Below are positions 41,276 to 53,264 of a DNA stretch of 64,000 nt, piece by piece (positions within the stretch are counted from its first letter, which is position 1; the number at the start of each line of letters is the position of its first letter). The notes under the pieces are model-generated. The model did no database searches. It was not told the origin of the DNA and worked only from the letters and a program-made list of their open reading frames with translations. The stretch is from assembly GCF_009727055.1 (NCBI RefSeq), contig NC_052357.1, positions 12,918,683 to 12,982,682 of the forward strand, in the 5' to 3' direction. A program made the position numbers and the translations under genes. The DNA is from Benincasa hispida (lineage: Eukaryota; Streptophyta; Magnoliopsida; Cucurbitales; Cucurbitaceae).

Positions 41276-43559
41276 TTTTAAGAATATGAAAGAATCCGTT
41301 TTTCAGAAGATGTCTAAGAGAGAAGCAAGAAAATAAAAGAAAACAATGAGGAAGAAAAAGGGGGTTATTCCTTGAGCCTTTAAATCTAACCTACCTCTGC
41401 TGTGGTAGGTTTTCGAACACAAAGGACGAGAAAGACTCGAAAGAGATGGGTTGTCTTCTTGCCAAAGAATAAATATGTCTGAATATTGAAATATCATTAC
41501 TAAATTAACGAAATGACATGGCGGAGATGAACAATTGGAAAAAATGGATGGGGACTTTGATTTGGGAGAGTGATAACGAAATAAGCAATATTCATCCTTT
41601 CTAAGTAATATAATCATGTTATTGGTTGTCTAATCTTGTTTTAATAATTAATAGTAATAATTGGGTAATTTATGTCAATCTGAAGTTGAACTTAAAAATT
41701 GAAGTATGATTCATTTGTATTGTTGAGTTATTTTGTATTTGAATTGGCTGATTGGAAGGGTGTGGATCACATGGTAAAGAAAATACAGTCTTGAGAAAAA
41801 TAAAGAAGTTGGAGGGGATGATATGAAAACCTTATAATTTGAAAACTTAGGAACCGAAATCTTGAACTCCTAATACCAATTTTTAAAAATCTCAATCAAT
41901 TAGACAACAATCCCAGAGAGAAGGATCAGATTTCGATTACCTTTGGATCGAAGACCAAAAGATAAGGAGAACTAGTTGCTTACTCCATGTTCAAACACTC
42001 CACAAGCAAGATGATCAAACTTACCTAAATGTTCTTGGCATGCAACCCTAATTCAAGAATTGTAAAAGTGGCAATGAAACTCATCTACCAGAGAATTTTC
42101 ATTCAAAGAAAACTCTAGAAACTCATACATCCAAAACTACTTATTATATTTTCTTCCCTCCTTTAAACCCATCCTACTTAACTAAAGGGACTTGAAAAAG
42201 TTCATTCTACCCCTAACTCAAAAAGAACTAGAAACCCAAACAAAACATATATGGGTCCAATAATGAAAATACCCAAAAAGTTGAGGTATGTTTGCAAATT
42301 AAAGTAAATTAACAAAATTCAATCGGTTTCATTTAGTAGCATCAATTGAAACCAACTATAAAGCTTCTGATCAGATGTTGCTACTCAAATCTTCTCAATT
42401 AAGTACGGTAGCTTCTTGGCTCTTGAGCTTGTGATAGGTCTCGGAGATAACACAAGGGCGTCCTGGTTCATATCAGAAGGATATATGTGAAGTGAGGTTT
42501 AATGAAATATACGAATTTTGTTTAATCACCTGGTTTCTAGAAAACGGAAGGAAGATGAAGATGCTCCAGACGAGAGCAACAATTATCACAACAATGCAAG
42601 ATGTGTCGAAAGGAGAAGGAGGAAGATGAATAATAAAGAGAGCATGGATTGAGAGAAAGGAGAAGACGACACATAACTAAGAGAAACAAATAATATATAT
42701 TCATATTTTTTTTGCCCACTCATTTAAAATATGCCACATCAGTATTTTTTTTTAAACCTGAGAAACTAAAGTATTGCCTTAGGGACCAAATAGATACCAA
42801 AGCCAAACCTCATAGACCAAAAATATAATTTACTATTTTTTTTATTATATATTAGTATTTGTACTATAAATTTTGAAACATATTCACATATTCTATTTTC
42901 TTTTATAAAAATTATTATTATTTAATCAATTTTAATAAAAAAAAATAAGATTTATGGTAAGTATATAGATTAAAATTAGACATTTTGAAAGTGTCGAATC
43001 TAAAATTAAAAAAACCCCAGTATAGAAGCTAAAATTGTATTTAACCTAATAATTCTTTCTATTAGACCAAATACGATACTAGTGAGTTTTACACTTTTGT
43101 GAACTTAAAAAAATGTCAACTAATTTTGTAAATTTTAATTTTTAATTTCAATATGTTTATAAACTAAAAAGAGTATATGTACATATTCATTTTTCAAAAG
43201 ATAGTAACTGACGATGTTAATTTCCGTTTTTTTAGTAACTTTTGATTGTATGAACACATTTATGTCCGCTGATTTAAATATCAATTTTTCAAAAGAATAA
43301 CAAAACCTTTTTTTAGAATGAAAATAATATAACCTAAACTGTGGGTATAGATTTATAGATTTTTTTAAAAAATTATTGAATCAGTTTGAAATTATCTTTT
43401 TATTTTTATTTTTTTCATCACTTTCTTCGCCACAAATTAGAATTCCCACACGACTTAGGTTTCTTAGAAATTATTCTATTATTATTAATTTTTCATATAT
43501 ATTTTTTAATTTCTTCAAGAAGAAAAAAGAAGAACAACAACAACAATAAATAAAGAATA
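41276..43559. other. Intergenic region upstream of the TBL gene
   Basis: No gene was recognised. 41276-42540 is moderately AT-rich unique-looking sequence; the minus-strand frames of 104 (41303-41617) and 60 codons (42537-42719) have no known motif. From about 42720 the sequence is AT-rich with foldback-type phrases (GGGACCAAATAGATACCAAA; AAAATTTAACC). Confidence 0.45.
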
Positions 43560-43623
43560 AAAATCGATCTCGAAGATCGAACTACCCTCTCACGAGCTCG
43601 GGTCATAAACAATCACAACACGC

Positions 43624-43630
43624 CACGTGG
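43624..43630 (+). promoter_or_regulatory. G-box upstream of the TBL gene
   Basis: CACGTGG within ACACGCCACGTGGAAA, about 45 bases before the first upstream ATG (43671) and 700 before the coding start. The CACGTG core binds bZIP and bHLH factors. The position suits a proximal promoter if transcription starts near 43680. Confidence 0.45.
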
Positions 43631-43670
43631 AAAATGTAAGGGGTATTTTAGTCATTAGGAAATCTCCAAT

Positions 43671-43778
43671 GGCGGTCTCTGCATTTCAGTCTTTGTTGCT
43701 GAAACCTCTCTTTTGTCTCATCATCGTCTCTGAACTTTACTTCGGATCTGATGATCTTGAGAGAGGAGCTCGGTAATT
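43671..43778 (+). other. 35-codon upstream ORF in the putative TBL 5' leader
   Basis: ATG at 43671 opens 35 codons (starting MAVSAFQSLLLKP, with a hydrophobic middle) ending TAA at 43776-43778. A good donor, CTCG|GTAATT, lies at 43771-43772, and an acceptor, TTATGTAG, ends at about 44275. A 5'-UTR intron of ~500 bases is therefore likely; if spliced, the ORF would end a few codons into the next exon. It either belongs to the leader of the TBL transcript or is outside the mRNA. Confidence 0.35.
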
Positions 43779-44283
43779 CTCTCTGCAAATGGAAAATGCC
43801 TAAGATTTTCTCCTAAGAAACCGCGTCAGCATCTCAATCTCTTACTTTCCCACATTTGGGTGCGTGAATTTTCTTGTTTTATTCAGACTTTCAGTGCAAT
43901 CTCCGTTGTTTTAGCTTTTGCTTCCTTACCCTCTTCTTATTTTCTTAGAAATAATAATGGGTCGAATCGATCGGTGGGTTAGCTCAATGAAATCACATTC
44001 GGGTTCTGATTGATTGATTTAGCTTTAGCATAACTGATGGTTTTAGCTTCTACTTACCAAATTCACATTTGTTTGAGAACCCCATGTGGCTGTCACTTTG
44101 TTTTTAGCTATTTTAATGGCATTGCGTTGGACAATCTTTTGGAGTAAACGAATTAGCAACTCATTTTCTTCCATAATGTTGTTTGGGGAAATGGCGTTGA
44201 GTCTGTTTTCTGAGATTTTTGTGCTCCGAGTTTCGTTTTGTTTTTACTGATTTGTCTGAAAATCTTCTTATGTAGAGAAACAG

Positions 44284-44335
44284 ATGCATAGAGAGAGGCA
44301 TATGTTAATGTGCTGAAGGAATGCCCCTAATGTGA
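44284..44335 (+). other. Two short upstream ORFs directly before the TBL start
   Basis: uORF a runs from ATG 44284 to TGA 44314-44316 (10 codons, with further in-frame ATGs at 44302 and 44308). uORF b runs from ATG 44321 to TGA 44333-44335 (4 codons). It ends one base before the main ATG at 44337 and contains a minimal ATGTGA start-stop at 44330. Such leaders usually reduce translation or make it depend on reinitiation or leaky scanning. Confidence 0.55.
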
Positions 44336-44336
44336 C

Positions 44337-46725
44337 ATGAGGGAACTTTTCCAATTCATGTCGTATAAGCAAGAGATGAAAGGTGGAAAAATCATTAGGC
44401 TGAGGGGGGGATATCTTTCCATTGCCCTGATTGTTCTTATGTTTACAACCATATTGTTATGGGCTTGGGATAAAAGCTATTTTGCTAGTTTTCTTCCATT
44501 GACAAGAGAGCAGTATATGATACCAGTTTCAGGTATTTAGCCAACTGATCATATTCTTTCTACTTTTTAAGATGTTTCTTGTTAATCTATCTCAAGAATG
44601 GGATATATGTGAAAAGGCTTTGATGGGATATAAATGATACAGTTCCAAGCTTACTTTCTTTGGCAACTTGAATTGAATGTTTAATTGTCATGAATCTGTT
44701 CCCTGGTTTGTAATTAAATTGGTCATACATGTGAAAGTTGTCATCTATGTCTATGGTCTACTACATGAACTTTAATGACTTTCTTAATTCTGTTTTCCAT
44801 TTCCATTTCTGCTGTTGTTTTTAGAATGTAATATTTGGATAATTTGATTGAGAAGTGAAACATGGAGATGTAATTATGGTTGTTTTTTCCCCCTATTTTG
44901 TAGTGATCTTAAGATCAAAATGCTAATTAGCTATTGAATGCTCTACCACTGAAACAAGCATGTTTTTCTAACTCCTCTGAAGAAGAATGACTGTCTAAAC
45001 TCGATTTGCTTTTATATCTTTCATGTTCTCTCTCTTTTTCTCTCCATATCTTTAAATGTCCAATTCCTTAACTTGCATTGTGCTTATTAACTCGTGGATT
45101 AATTTTCTCTATCACGACTTAGAATATGCAGTGGACGTGTCAAATAGTTCCTCAACATCAATTAAGCCAAAGTATGAAGTGGCTAAGTCAGTGGATAAAA
45201 TGAAGGAAAGAAGTAATAATACCGATGAAAAAGAAAAACCAAGAAAAAGCTCAGACTACTCTGATGCTCATTCTGCCTCCAAGCTCCCTCCCGAATTAAA
45301 AGAAAATGAAGATGGTGTTATCTTGTCTCCTTCCTCTAAAGGTAAAGTTTAGATTCAGCTTTTGTTTAGAATATGCCACCAACCAGATTTCCTTGATTTA
45401 TGCATAATAGATACTCTTTAAAAAATGTTATCCATTTCATATCTAAGATATTGCTGCTCTTTCAGTTTGCAACTACGCCAAAGGTAAATGGGTTGAAGAC
45501 AACAGGCGTCCATGGTATTCTGGACTAGGATGTAAACAATGGCTATCAATTATGTGGGCCTGTAGACTTACAAAGAGAAAGGATTTTTCTTATGAAGGAT
45601 ATAGGTGGCAACCGGAAAACTGCTACATGCCAGAGTTTGAGCGTTCTTCATTCTTGAGAAGGTATTTGAGATTTTAACCTCATGTGTTACTACTAATGTA
45701 TTGTTGTTACTTTCAGTTTCTGCATTTGACTTTATGACCTTGCGAGCATATTTCATCGATTAACCTTCTTTCACGAGTATATCCCTCCATGAGCCCTGAG
45801 CGAAACTGGTGAACTGTATATAGGTTGTCATTTGTGTATTGTATGCTTAAACCTTGTTATTTCTAGAGATTTGAATACCATTTTGATTTCTAGAATGCAG
45901 AACAAAACACTTGCGTTTATAGGAGATTCCTTGGGTAGGCAGCAGTTTCAATCTTTAATGTGTATGCTCACTGGTGGTGAAGAAAGCCCCGAAGTCGAAG
46001 ACGTGGGAGGAGAATACGGTCTCGCCAAAGCTCCCGGGGCTCTTCGACCGGATGGGTGGGTTTATCGGTTTCCAAACACAAACACCACGATTCTATATTA
46101 CTGGTCAGCAAGCCTGTCTGATCTAGAGCCTCTTAATAGAACAGATCCATCAACAAATATCGCGATGCATTTGGACCGACCCCCAGCTTTCATGAGAAAG
46201 TTCCTCCACCAATTTGATGTATTGGTTTTAAATACAGGACACCATTGGAACAGGGGAAAACTTAAAGCAAATAGGTGGGTGATGTATGCTGATGGAAAAC
46301 CGGTAGAAGAAAAGAAGCCTTTGGATATGGGGAATGCCAAGAACTTGACTGTCAACAGCATTGTCAGATGGCTTGATTCGCAACTTTCCCTGCATCGTCG
46401 TAATCTTAAAGTTTTCTTTAGGACAATTTCGCCGAGGCATTTCTTCAATGGGGATTGGAACACTGGGGGATCCTGTGATAATATGATTCCAATGTCAGGG
46501 GGGAGTGAGGTTGTCCAAGATGGATCTAGCGACACTGTTATTGAAAGTGCTTTAAAGGGTACCAAGGTAAAGATCCTGGATATAACTGCCATCTCTCAGT
46601 TGCGAGACGAAGGCCACGTGTCGCGCTATACTCGTAGAGCAATCCTAAACACAAGTGATTGCTTGCATTGGTGCTTGCCTGGCATACCAGATACGTGGAA
46701 TGAACTTCTAATTGCACAGATATAG
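44337..46725 (+). CDS. Trichome birefringence-like (TBL) polysaccharide O-acetyltransferase, 4 exons, 480 aa
   Basis: TBL proteins are Golgi type-II membrane enzymes that transfer acetyl groups onto wall polysaccharides such as xylan. Exons: 44337-44532, 45123-45341, 45466-45661, 45894-46725, all GT-AG; 1443 nt in frame. A short cytosolic tail and one membrane helix (about 27-44) are followed by a Ser/Lys/Glu-rich stem (about 66-135). The PMR5N domain with its cysteines is at about 139-200 ([20 protein letters not shown]). The catalytic GDS is at 214-216 ([10 protein letters not shown]), and the [14 protein letters not shown] block near the C-terminus has D459 and H462 of the catalytic triad. 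Nothing is missing. M14 (MKGGK) is an alternative start that resembles relatives better. The wording [15 protein letters not shown] suggests the TBL14/15/16 group; the acceptor polymer is unknown. Confidence 0.94.
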
Positions 46726-48172
46726 TTTTCCATAACAGTGCTTCAAGACATTCACAAGTAGATTCCGTCTTTCATTTTTTTTGTAGTCTAAGAAGGCTAG
46801 AGTATACAAGATTCTTAGTAATGGTTGTAGCTGGGAATATATCAATTTACTCCAAGGATGTTACACGTATCCACGTATTCTACAAGGCGAAGAAGCCGAC
46901 CTATTTCGACTTGCAGTATAAGAATAGTATCAATAATACCATTTTGTTTCTTCACAAATGTTTACTGTTGCTGGCAACAAATTTCTCTCATACGATTTGC
47001 TTGGTGAAAAGTTGTTCTTGGTTTAATATGGTTAATTGCATCAGTGGCTGCCCCGATCCATGCGAGTTGTAGCTTTTAACCACGAAGCAATCTGGTCGAG
47101 TTGAAAAGCAAATCACTTCAAGTAAGGCTTTCTACTTGTTCCCTCTGAAAAGTTGTTACTTTTAGAACATTCTTTTGATAGATCGGTTAATATTCATCGT
47201 TGAGAATCCTAAACTCTTATCAGAAAGGTCAGAGAAAATTTGTTGCTTAGTCGATATGTATCATTCCACACGAACAACCTTGTTACATCAACAGAAATTT
47301 GACTGAATAATATTATGATAAAACTCAATCGTTGAAAAGTATTTTTGAGCACCTGAAAAGTCATTCTTAACAAGTTCTTAATTTATTTGCATACCATTCT
47401 TTCCGTAGCAATATTATTAGATTGATTTTGACTCATATAGATAGGTGTCTGTATCTCCAAGGATGGAGATATTTCTTGCCATTATATTGCCCTTGCCTTG
47501 GCAGCTGTGTTATGTTCATTTGAAGAAGGTTCCAAACAAAGAGAAGCATGAGGCAGTTTGATAATCTCATGAAAAAGGTGAATTGTAGAAAAATTAAGAC
47601 CCATTAAAAATAAGATGGAAAATCAAAAAAGAAAAACTTGTTATATATAAAGTTACTATATATATATATCCCCTAAACTTTGGACTAGTAATTATATTAA
47701 TTTAAACTCTAAACATTTTAAGTGTAGTGATTTACACCATTCTCTCTATAAAACTTATAATTTGTACCAATTAGACTTCTAAACATAGGTTATTTATTTC
47801 GATTATGTTTGAAAATCATTCATGTATCAATTCTCACATGTGTAGACTTCTAAATATATCTCGATTTTGCAAAGTAGACAATTAAAATTGATGCATGGAT
47901 AATTCTCAAAAGAAAATCTAACTGATTAGAGTCTAAATTGATTCACTTATGAAAACTACGGGATTTAATCGAAACAGTGATAAGTCTTACGCAATGTTTT
48001 TTCAAATGAAACATAGTAGATGGTGTAAATTAGTACACTTGAACTTGAAAAACATGTTTTTACCAACACCTATTAGTCATGAACTTCAAGTCAAGATCAA
48101 CAACATCACAAAATCCCAAATAAAAGAAACAAGAACCATCCTTCCTCTTCTTCACCTTTAATTAATGGAAAA
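46726..48172. other. TBL 3' UTR and spacer
   Basis: The first ~350 bases are likely 3' UTR; an 83-codon frame there (46821-47072) shows no motif. The rest is AT-rich intergenic DNA. The convergent small-protein gene ends at 48173. Confidence 0.5.
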
Positions 48173-48361
48173 TCACAAACGAGAGAAATTAGAAGAAACA
48201 GGGAGATAAGAGACAATTATAGGAGTTTGAGGGGATTTAGGTTCATGTTGTCTGTGTTTGAGTTTTGTGTTTGAATGTTGTTGTTCATGGAACAGCTTTG
48301 GAATGAGGGAAGGAGGAAGGAAGCAACCCAAGAGAGCTGAGACTGATAGAGAAGAAGCCAT
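48173..48361 (-). CDS. Small protein of the LLGCFLP/PIIVSYFPVSS family, copy A (62 aa)
   Basis: I do not know its function. It is an intronless frame of 62 residues. It starts MASSLSVSALLGCFLPPSLI, has a His/Gln/Lys-rich middle (residues 24-44) and ends PIIVSYLPVSSNFSRL (47-62). It shares both ends with the copies at 50711, 56570 and 62025 while the middle differs, which is what purifying selection on the two ends would give. There is no signal peptide or long membrane helix, so a cytosolic or nuclear location is likely. A TATAAATA box lies at 48441-48448 (minus strand), 80 bases before the ATG. I recall small unannotated proteins of this type in other dicots, but cannot name one with certainty. 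Confidence 0.75.
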   Translation of the reverse strand: MASSLSVSALLGCFLPPSLIPKLFHEQQHSNTKLKHRQHEPKSPQTPIIVSYLPVSSNFSRL

Positions 48362-48440
48362 TCATGAATTATTATAACTGAGAAGTGGTTTTTGTTTTGA
48401 TTTTTTCAGATGGAAATAAATGGAATGAAGATTTGGTGTG

Positions 48441-48448
48441 TATTTATA
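48441..48448 (-). promoter_or_regulatory. TATA box of small-protein gene A
   Basis: Minus strand TATAAATA followed by CACACC, 80 bases upstream of the ATG at 48361. The same TATAAATACACC string lies ahead of copies B, C and D. Confidence 0.7.
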
Positions 48449-49129
48449 ATATTGAACATTAAAACTTTTATAATGCATCAACCAATAAACCAAATTAAGT
48501 TTTTAAAAACTGAAAAACAATTTCAAAAAACAAAAAAGAGAAACCAAGTTAGTTTAATTGGTATGGTTTACAATTGATGTTAATTCTATTATATATAAGT
48601 TAAAACTGTGAAAGCAAACACTGAAAAATATGCTTACTAATTATAAAAGCTCATTGTTCTATATATAACTTCAACTTCAACTTCAACTAATTTAGCTCTA
48701 GTCATAAAAACTAAATTACAATTTGTTTCAAAAAAGGAAAAACAAGAGAGAAACATCTAACTTTTATGCTGATTAATAAGATTTTTTTTTCAGCTACAAT
48801 CGAACAACCAAATAAGTTTACTAATGACTTTTGGTAGTGCACACAATGTGGGCTATTCCTAAGTCCTAGATCTTAGTTTGTGGTTGATTTGGTGAATTTT
48901 ATGAGCATAAGAGAAAATTTCTAATAAATTCATTCCTCATTTATCACAATAGTAGCATTTAATAATTATTTGAGATTCACGAAATAAATAAATAATAAAT
49001 TAATAAATTATTTAATAACATGTCAAATAATAAATGGAAGAAGTTGGTACTATGCTAGTACTAGATTTTTGTCAAATAGAAAATTGACATGCGATAGTTT
49101 TTCTAAATGATTTTTTAATTTTTTTCTTG
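48449..49129. other. AT-rich spacer
   Basis: Upstream region of gene A. A CTTCAACTTCAACTTCAACT run near 48670-48690 is the only regular feature. No gene was seen. Confidence 0.4.
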
Positions 49130-49735
49130 AAAAAAATACCTTTTTGATCCTTAGATTTTGGGTTTAGTATCTATTTGGTCATAGGTTTTAAAATGTTACA
49201 CATCTGGTCCATAAATTTTGGATTCTGTTTCAATTTAGTTTTTAAGTTTCAAAATATTATAATTTTACCCTTAAGATTTGAGTTTGTTTCAATATGGTCT
49301 ATAGGTTTTAAGATTTTACATTTTTAACCTTAAAATTTCATTAAATACCCACTTTCAATCATTGACATCAATTTTTATTTATTAATTAAAGATAATTATG
49401 AAGTAAAATTTTTAATTTAATTTTAAAAGTGAGAAAATAGTTAAAACTTAATTAACTATGATTCTTTTAATGATTTTTTATTTATTAATATAAATTAACA
49501 CTAAAGATGGAAAACGAGAATTTAGTGAATAATCGAGGTTAAAAATGTAAAATTTGAAACATATGACCAATTTAAAGCAAAACTCAAATATCAGGACTAC
49601 AATTGTAATGTTTTGAAATTTAGAGACTAAATTGAAACCCAATTCAAAATTTGAGAAGTAAATGTGTAATATTTTGAAACTTAGGGACTAAATAGAAACT
49701 AGACAAAAATTTAAAGGCTAAAAAGGTTTTTTTTT
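49130..49735. repeat. Foldback MITE with long inverted halves (second family member)
   Basis: The left arm has TTTTTGATCCTTAGATTTTGG, TTTAGTATCTATTTGGTC and TTTCAATTTAGTTTTTAAGT. The right arm reads back GGGACTAAATAGAAACTAGA, TAAATTGAAACCCAATTCAA and ends AAATTTAAAGGCTAAAAAGG. The arms are about 270 bp around an AT-rich centre with ATTCTTTTAATGATTTTT. It has the same plan and wording as 24240-24830. Confidence 0.75.
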
Positions 49736-50710
49736 CTTTTTTTTTTTTCTATGTAAATGATGGAGGAGCATGTGGTTAGATGCAACCTCATTGTTGTTCC
49801 TACACCCTCCGAGCCTCACGACTCGTCAACATTTTTGTTTTTTCAATCTCGATTCACCCAAAAATTTCCCCCTTTTTATCCTTAAATGAATGCCAAAAAT
49901 TTTCTTTTTAAACGTAGATCAAACTTTGTTTTATTTATATAAATACATATTTTTCTAATTTTTAGGGACAACACCCTTTGGAGGCTCGAGAGTGTGAAAA
50001 TTTCTATTTATGGAATTCGTATCGAGGTTGAGATTTTATTTTGGTGATGTTGAGCATTTAAATTTGTTCTAGATAGTAGAATTTAGATATGAGCCTGATC
50101 TTTTATTAGTTGAATTAACATTTGATTAGGTTTCCATTTATTCATGCCTTTGTGTAATACTATTAAGGAATCGAATTTATAGAGTATTTAGTATTATCTG
50201 TTATAGCATTTTACATTATATTATTTTTAGTCCGTGTAGTATTTAAACTTATTTCAATATCATTGTAATGTAGGTAACACTCTAATAAAACAAACAAGTC
50301 GCTACGAACGTCTCTAATAAACAAAAGTTATAAAACATAAATAAGCTTTAATTTTTAAACATATATCCTTCCTATCTAAACACCGATATCATATTTTCAT
50401 ATACATCAAACAAAACCCATAGACTAAATAAAAGATTTCTTAGCGTTATTCTAACATTTAAATTTAGACCCATTAGAAATAAGTTAGAAAAATCAAGAAC
50501 TATTTGGGAAACCAAAAAAGGAAAAAAAAAAAAAAAAGTTATATATTATAAACTGTCCAATGAAGAACAAATCAATAAACAAAGTTACATCAGAAAAGGC
50601 AACAATATGAACATCCCAAATAGAAAAATCAACAACACAAGGCAAGAAACTTCATCTTCTTCAGCTTTGATCAATGGAATTGATCGGAACAGAAAGTTGA
50701 TAATGGAAAA
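49736..50710. other. Intergenic spacer
   Basis: AT-rich; no gene was recognised. The 200 bases next to 50711 resemble the 3' flanks of copies C and D (AACTTCATCTTCTTCAGC), so they belong to the duplicated gene unit and its 3' UTR. Confidence 0.45.
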
Positions 50711-50905
50711 TCACAAGCGAGATAAATTTGAAGAAATAGGGAAATAAGAGACGATTATTGGAGCTTTAGAAGAGTGTGATGAATCAGATTTTGGTTTATT
50801 TTGTTTGAGGTTTGAGTTTGAATTTTCTTCTCCATGAGAGACCTTTGGAGATTGAGAAGGAAGGAAGCAACCCAACAAAGTTGAAACTAAGACAGAAGAA
50901 ATCAT
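50711..50905 (-). CDS. Small protein of the LLGCFLP/PIIVSYFPVSS family, copy B (64 aa)
   Basis: Intronless, 64 residues, function unknown. It starts MISSVLVSTLLGCFLPSQSP, then KVSHGEENSNSN, a Lys/Asn/Ser-rich middle (about 29-47), and ends APIIVSYFPISSNLSRL. It is closer to copies C and D than to A: they share SQSPKVS, GEENSN and SSKAPIIVSYFP. The 5' leader, TATA box and 3' flank are also alike, showing duplication of the whole gene. It lies 2.3 kb from copy A in the same orientation. Confidence 0.78.
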   Translation of the reverse strand: MISSVLVSTLLGCFLPSQSPKVSHGEENSNSNLKQNKPKSDSSHSSKAPIIVSYFPISSNLSRL

Positions 50906-51025
50906 TCTTAATACTCTGTTTTGGGGTTTTTCAATCTAAGAAAATCAAAGGAGAGAGATTTGAGAAATAGGTTTTGTTTTGAATTTGATTTTGAGATGTA
51001 AAGAAATGAAAATGAAGATATGGTG

Positions 51026-51033
51026 TATTTATA
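51026..51033 (-). promoter_or_regulatory. TATA box of small-protein gene B
   Basis: Minus strand TATAAATACACC, 120 bases upstream of the ATG at 50905, in a block (ATGGTGTATTTATAAGTGCACATGA on the plus strand) shared with copies C and D. Confidence 0.75.
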
Positions 51034-51734
51034 AGTGCACATGACGACTACAAGAAGTGGAATAGTCAATCAAAATGTGGAACTTGGTGAATAAGCATAT
51101 ATTTCAGTCATTTTCCAGATTTCTTTCCTTTTTCTTTTTCAATCTTTTTGGTCCCCTTGTGTAGGAAGGTACAATGTATGTCACACCCTTTTTTACTTTA
51201 ATTATCATGCGAGAAATAAACTAGTTTTGTTTGACTTGTGAGAAATAAACTAGTTTTGTTCGGAAAGTCAAAGTGAACATGGTTTTGTGGTAATTGATAT
51301 GTGTGTACTCCTTTCCTATAACATCAATAACTAAAAGAAGTTTTTAAAAATTATGTCTCGTTTGGCAACCAAATTTTTTAAAATTAAATCAATTTTTTCT
51401 TCATTTTTTTAAGATGATTTTCATCTTTTCTAAGTAAAAAAATTTGAATTCTAACCCAATTTTTTTAAAAAAAAAAAACAAAAATAAGTTTTAAAAAATT
51501 ATTTTCATGTTTCTTTTCAAATCTTGATATAGTTTTGAAAATGTTGGAAGAAAGTAGATCACAAAACAAAAATTTTGAGGTAGAAAGGGTGTTTATAAGC
51601 TTAATTTTTTAAAAAATAAAAAATAACATAATTATGAGCGTTTTCAAAATTTGTTAGTTTTTTGAAAATATTGGTAGAAAGTAGACAATATGACATAGAA
51701 ATTTAAAGGTGAAAGTAGAGTTTACAAGGTAAAT
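51034..51734. other. Upstream region of gene B and spacer
   Basis: AT-rich. A 26-base phrase around GAGAAATAAACTAGTTTTGTT is repeated in tandem at about 51210-51260. No gene was seen. Confidence 0.45.
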
Positions 51735-52150
51735 TTTAAAGAAGGGAAATTATTTCAAATGACAAAAATGCTGAAAATATTTACAAATAAGGATTGTTTT
51801 TAGATATAGAAAAATGAACCAAAATATTTACAAAATATAGCAAAATTTTTTAACTATGAATGATAGACGCTAACAAACATTGATAGTTTTAAAATTTTGC
51901 TATATCTTATAATATTTTCAACAGTTTTACCATTTCAAATAATTTATCTACAAATAATAGCAAAATCACAGTCTATCCGTGATAGACCGCAATAGACAGC
52001 GATAGACTATTATATGTGTCTATCATGACACAGATAGATACAAATAGTAGTATATCGTTGTTTATCGCAGATAGATAGTAAAATTTTTGGTATATTTGTA
52101 AATATTTTGATTAATTTTCCAATATTTGAAAAGAATCATTTAAAAAATAC
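51735..52150. repeat. MITE with CTATC...GATAG palindromes (second member)
   Basis: The termini are inverted: left AAATTATTTCAAATGACAAA followed by AATATTTACAAATA; right TATTTGTAAATATTTTGATT and TTGAAAAGAATCATTT. Inside, at about 51975-52075, are CTATCCGTGATAG, CGATAGACTATT, GTCTATCATGACAC and TTTATCGCAGATAGAT. This is the same motif style as intron 2 of the beta-glucosidase. Confidence 0.65.
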
Positions 52151-53264
52151 TAAAAGTAGAAAAAGTAGATAGCATGATCTAAATTAGTCACACACTTGTT
52201 TTGTTTTGTTCTTTCAAACATCTAAAGTTAATATTGAATACAATTTTTTTTTTCTATGAAAGTGATTTTAGAAGACGATTATGAGCAATTTTGACAAAGA
52301 CAGTTTCTTGAGGTGGAAGAGTTGGGAGTTCAAAGAAACATAGCATGCCTTTTTCATGCCTTTTTTTTGACCAAAAATGCCTTCTTTTTCACCTCTCTTT
52401 CCTCTTTTAATATCACACACACACGCAATATATATATATATATATATATATTAGCTTTGAATAACAACTCATTTCAAAGTCCAATGCGGGATATGGTGAT
52501 GCAATATTTCGTCTGCTTTCCATCTTTAAAAAATGGGAGGAAAAAAAAACACAACGTTAAGTTCAACATTATATTGAAGTGAGATTCACGCTATATTTTG
52601 AAGTGTTTTTAGAAATAGTAATTTTAATAAATTTAATTTATTAACAACTGATTTCTTAAAAATATTTTTTTATACCATCGTGATTTTCAATGACTTTACT
52701 CTTAAGGGCATATTTTGGAATTTAATTATAATCATTTTTGTACAAGTGTTATCAATCATGTTGATATTTTTAGTTCCATATTTGTATCAGTAATTTAATT
52801 TTAGTTGGGAGAGGTGAGAGAAAGTGAGACAGACATCCTAATTCACGTGCAAAATAGTCTTTTTTTTGTAATTTTACTATGATATAACGGTAGCAAAAGA
52901 TTACAAAAATATTTTTAAAAGATAGAACATATTTCATTTCGGGTCCAAATTTTGGATTGACACACCCATCGTTGCCCATTTAGTGGTTCGTTTTGCACGT
53001 TAAAAACTCGTCATTTTAATTTTTCTTAATTACTTTTTAGTTTTATCTATTGTGTGGTTGAAGTGAATTACAAAAAGATGAATGCAATTCTCTATCTAAA
53101 ATAAAAGGCTCCTTAGAAGTTCATTTTAATTGAGACCCATGGAAGATAAGATTAAACAAAAAAGAAAAGAAAAATCAACACCCATTAAACAAATATATAT
53201 CTATATCATACATAAATGGGACTAAAAAGGGAGAATTTGCCCCTACCTTTTCTATCATTATACC
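52151..53264. other. AT-rich intergenic with (CA)n/(TA)n microsatellite
   Basis: A CACACACACACG run (52413-52425) passes into (TA)n (52429-52451). No gene was recognised; an 89-codon frame across this microsatellite is not credible. Confidence 0.5.

Noticed and set aside
46098..46592. 164-codon antisense frame in TBL exon 4
   Set aside because: It lies fully antisense to the conserved acetyltransferase domain and has no motif of its own.
46821..47072. 83-codon frame after the TBL stop
   Set aside because: It is probably 3' UTR and has no conserved motif.
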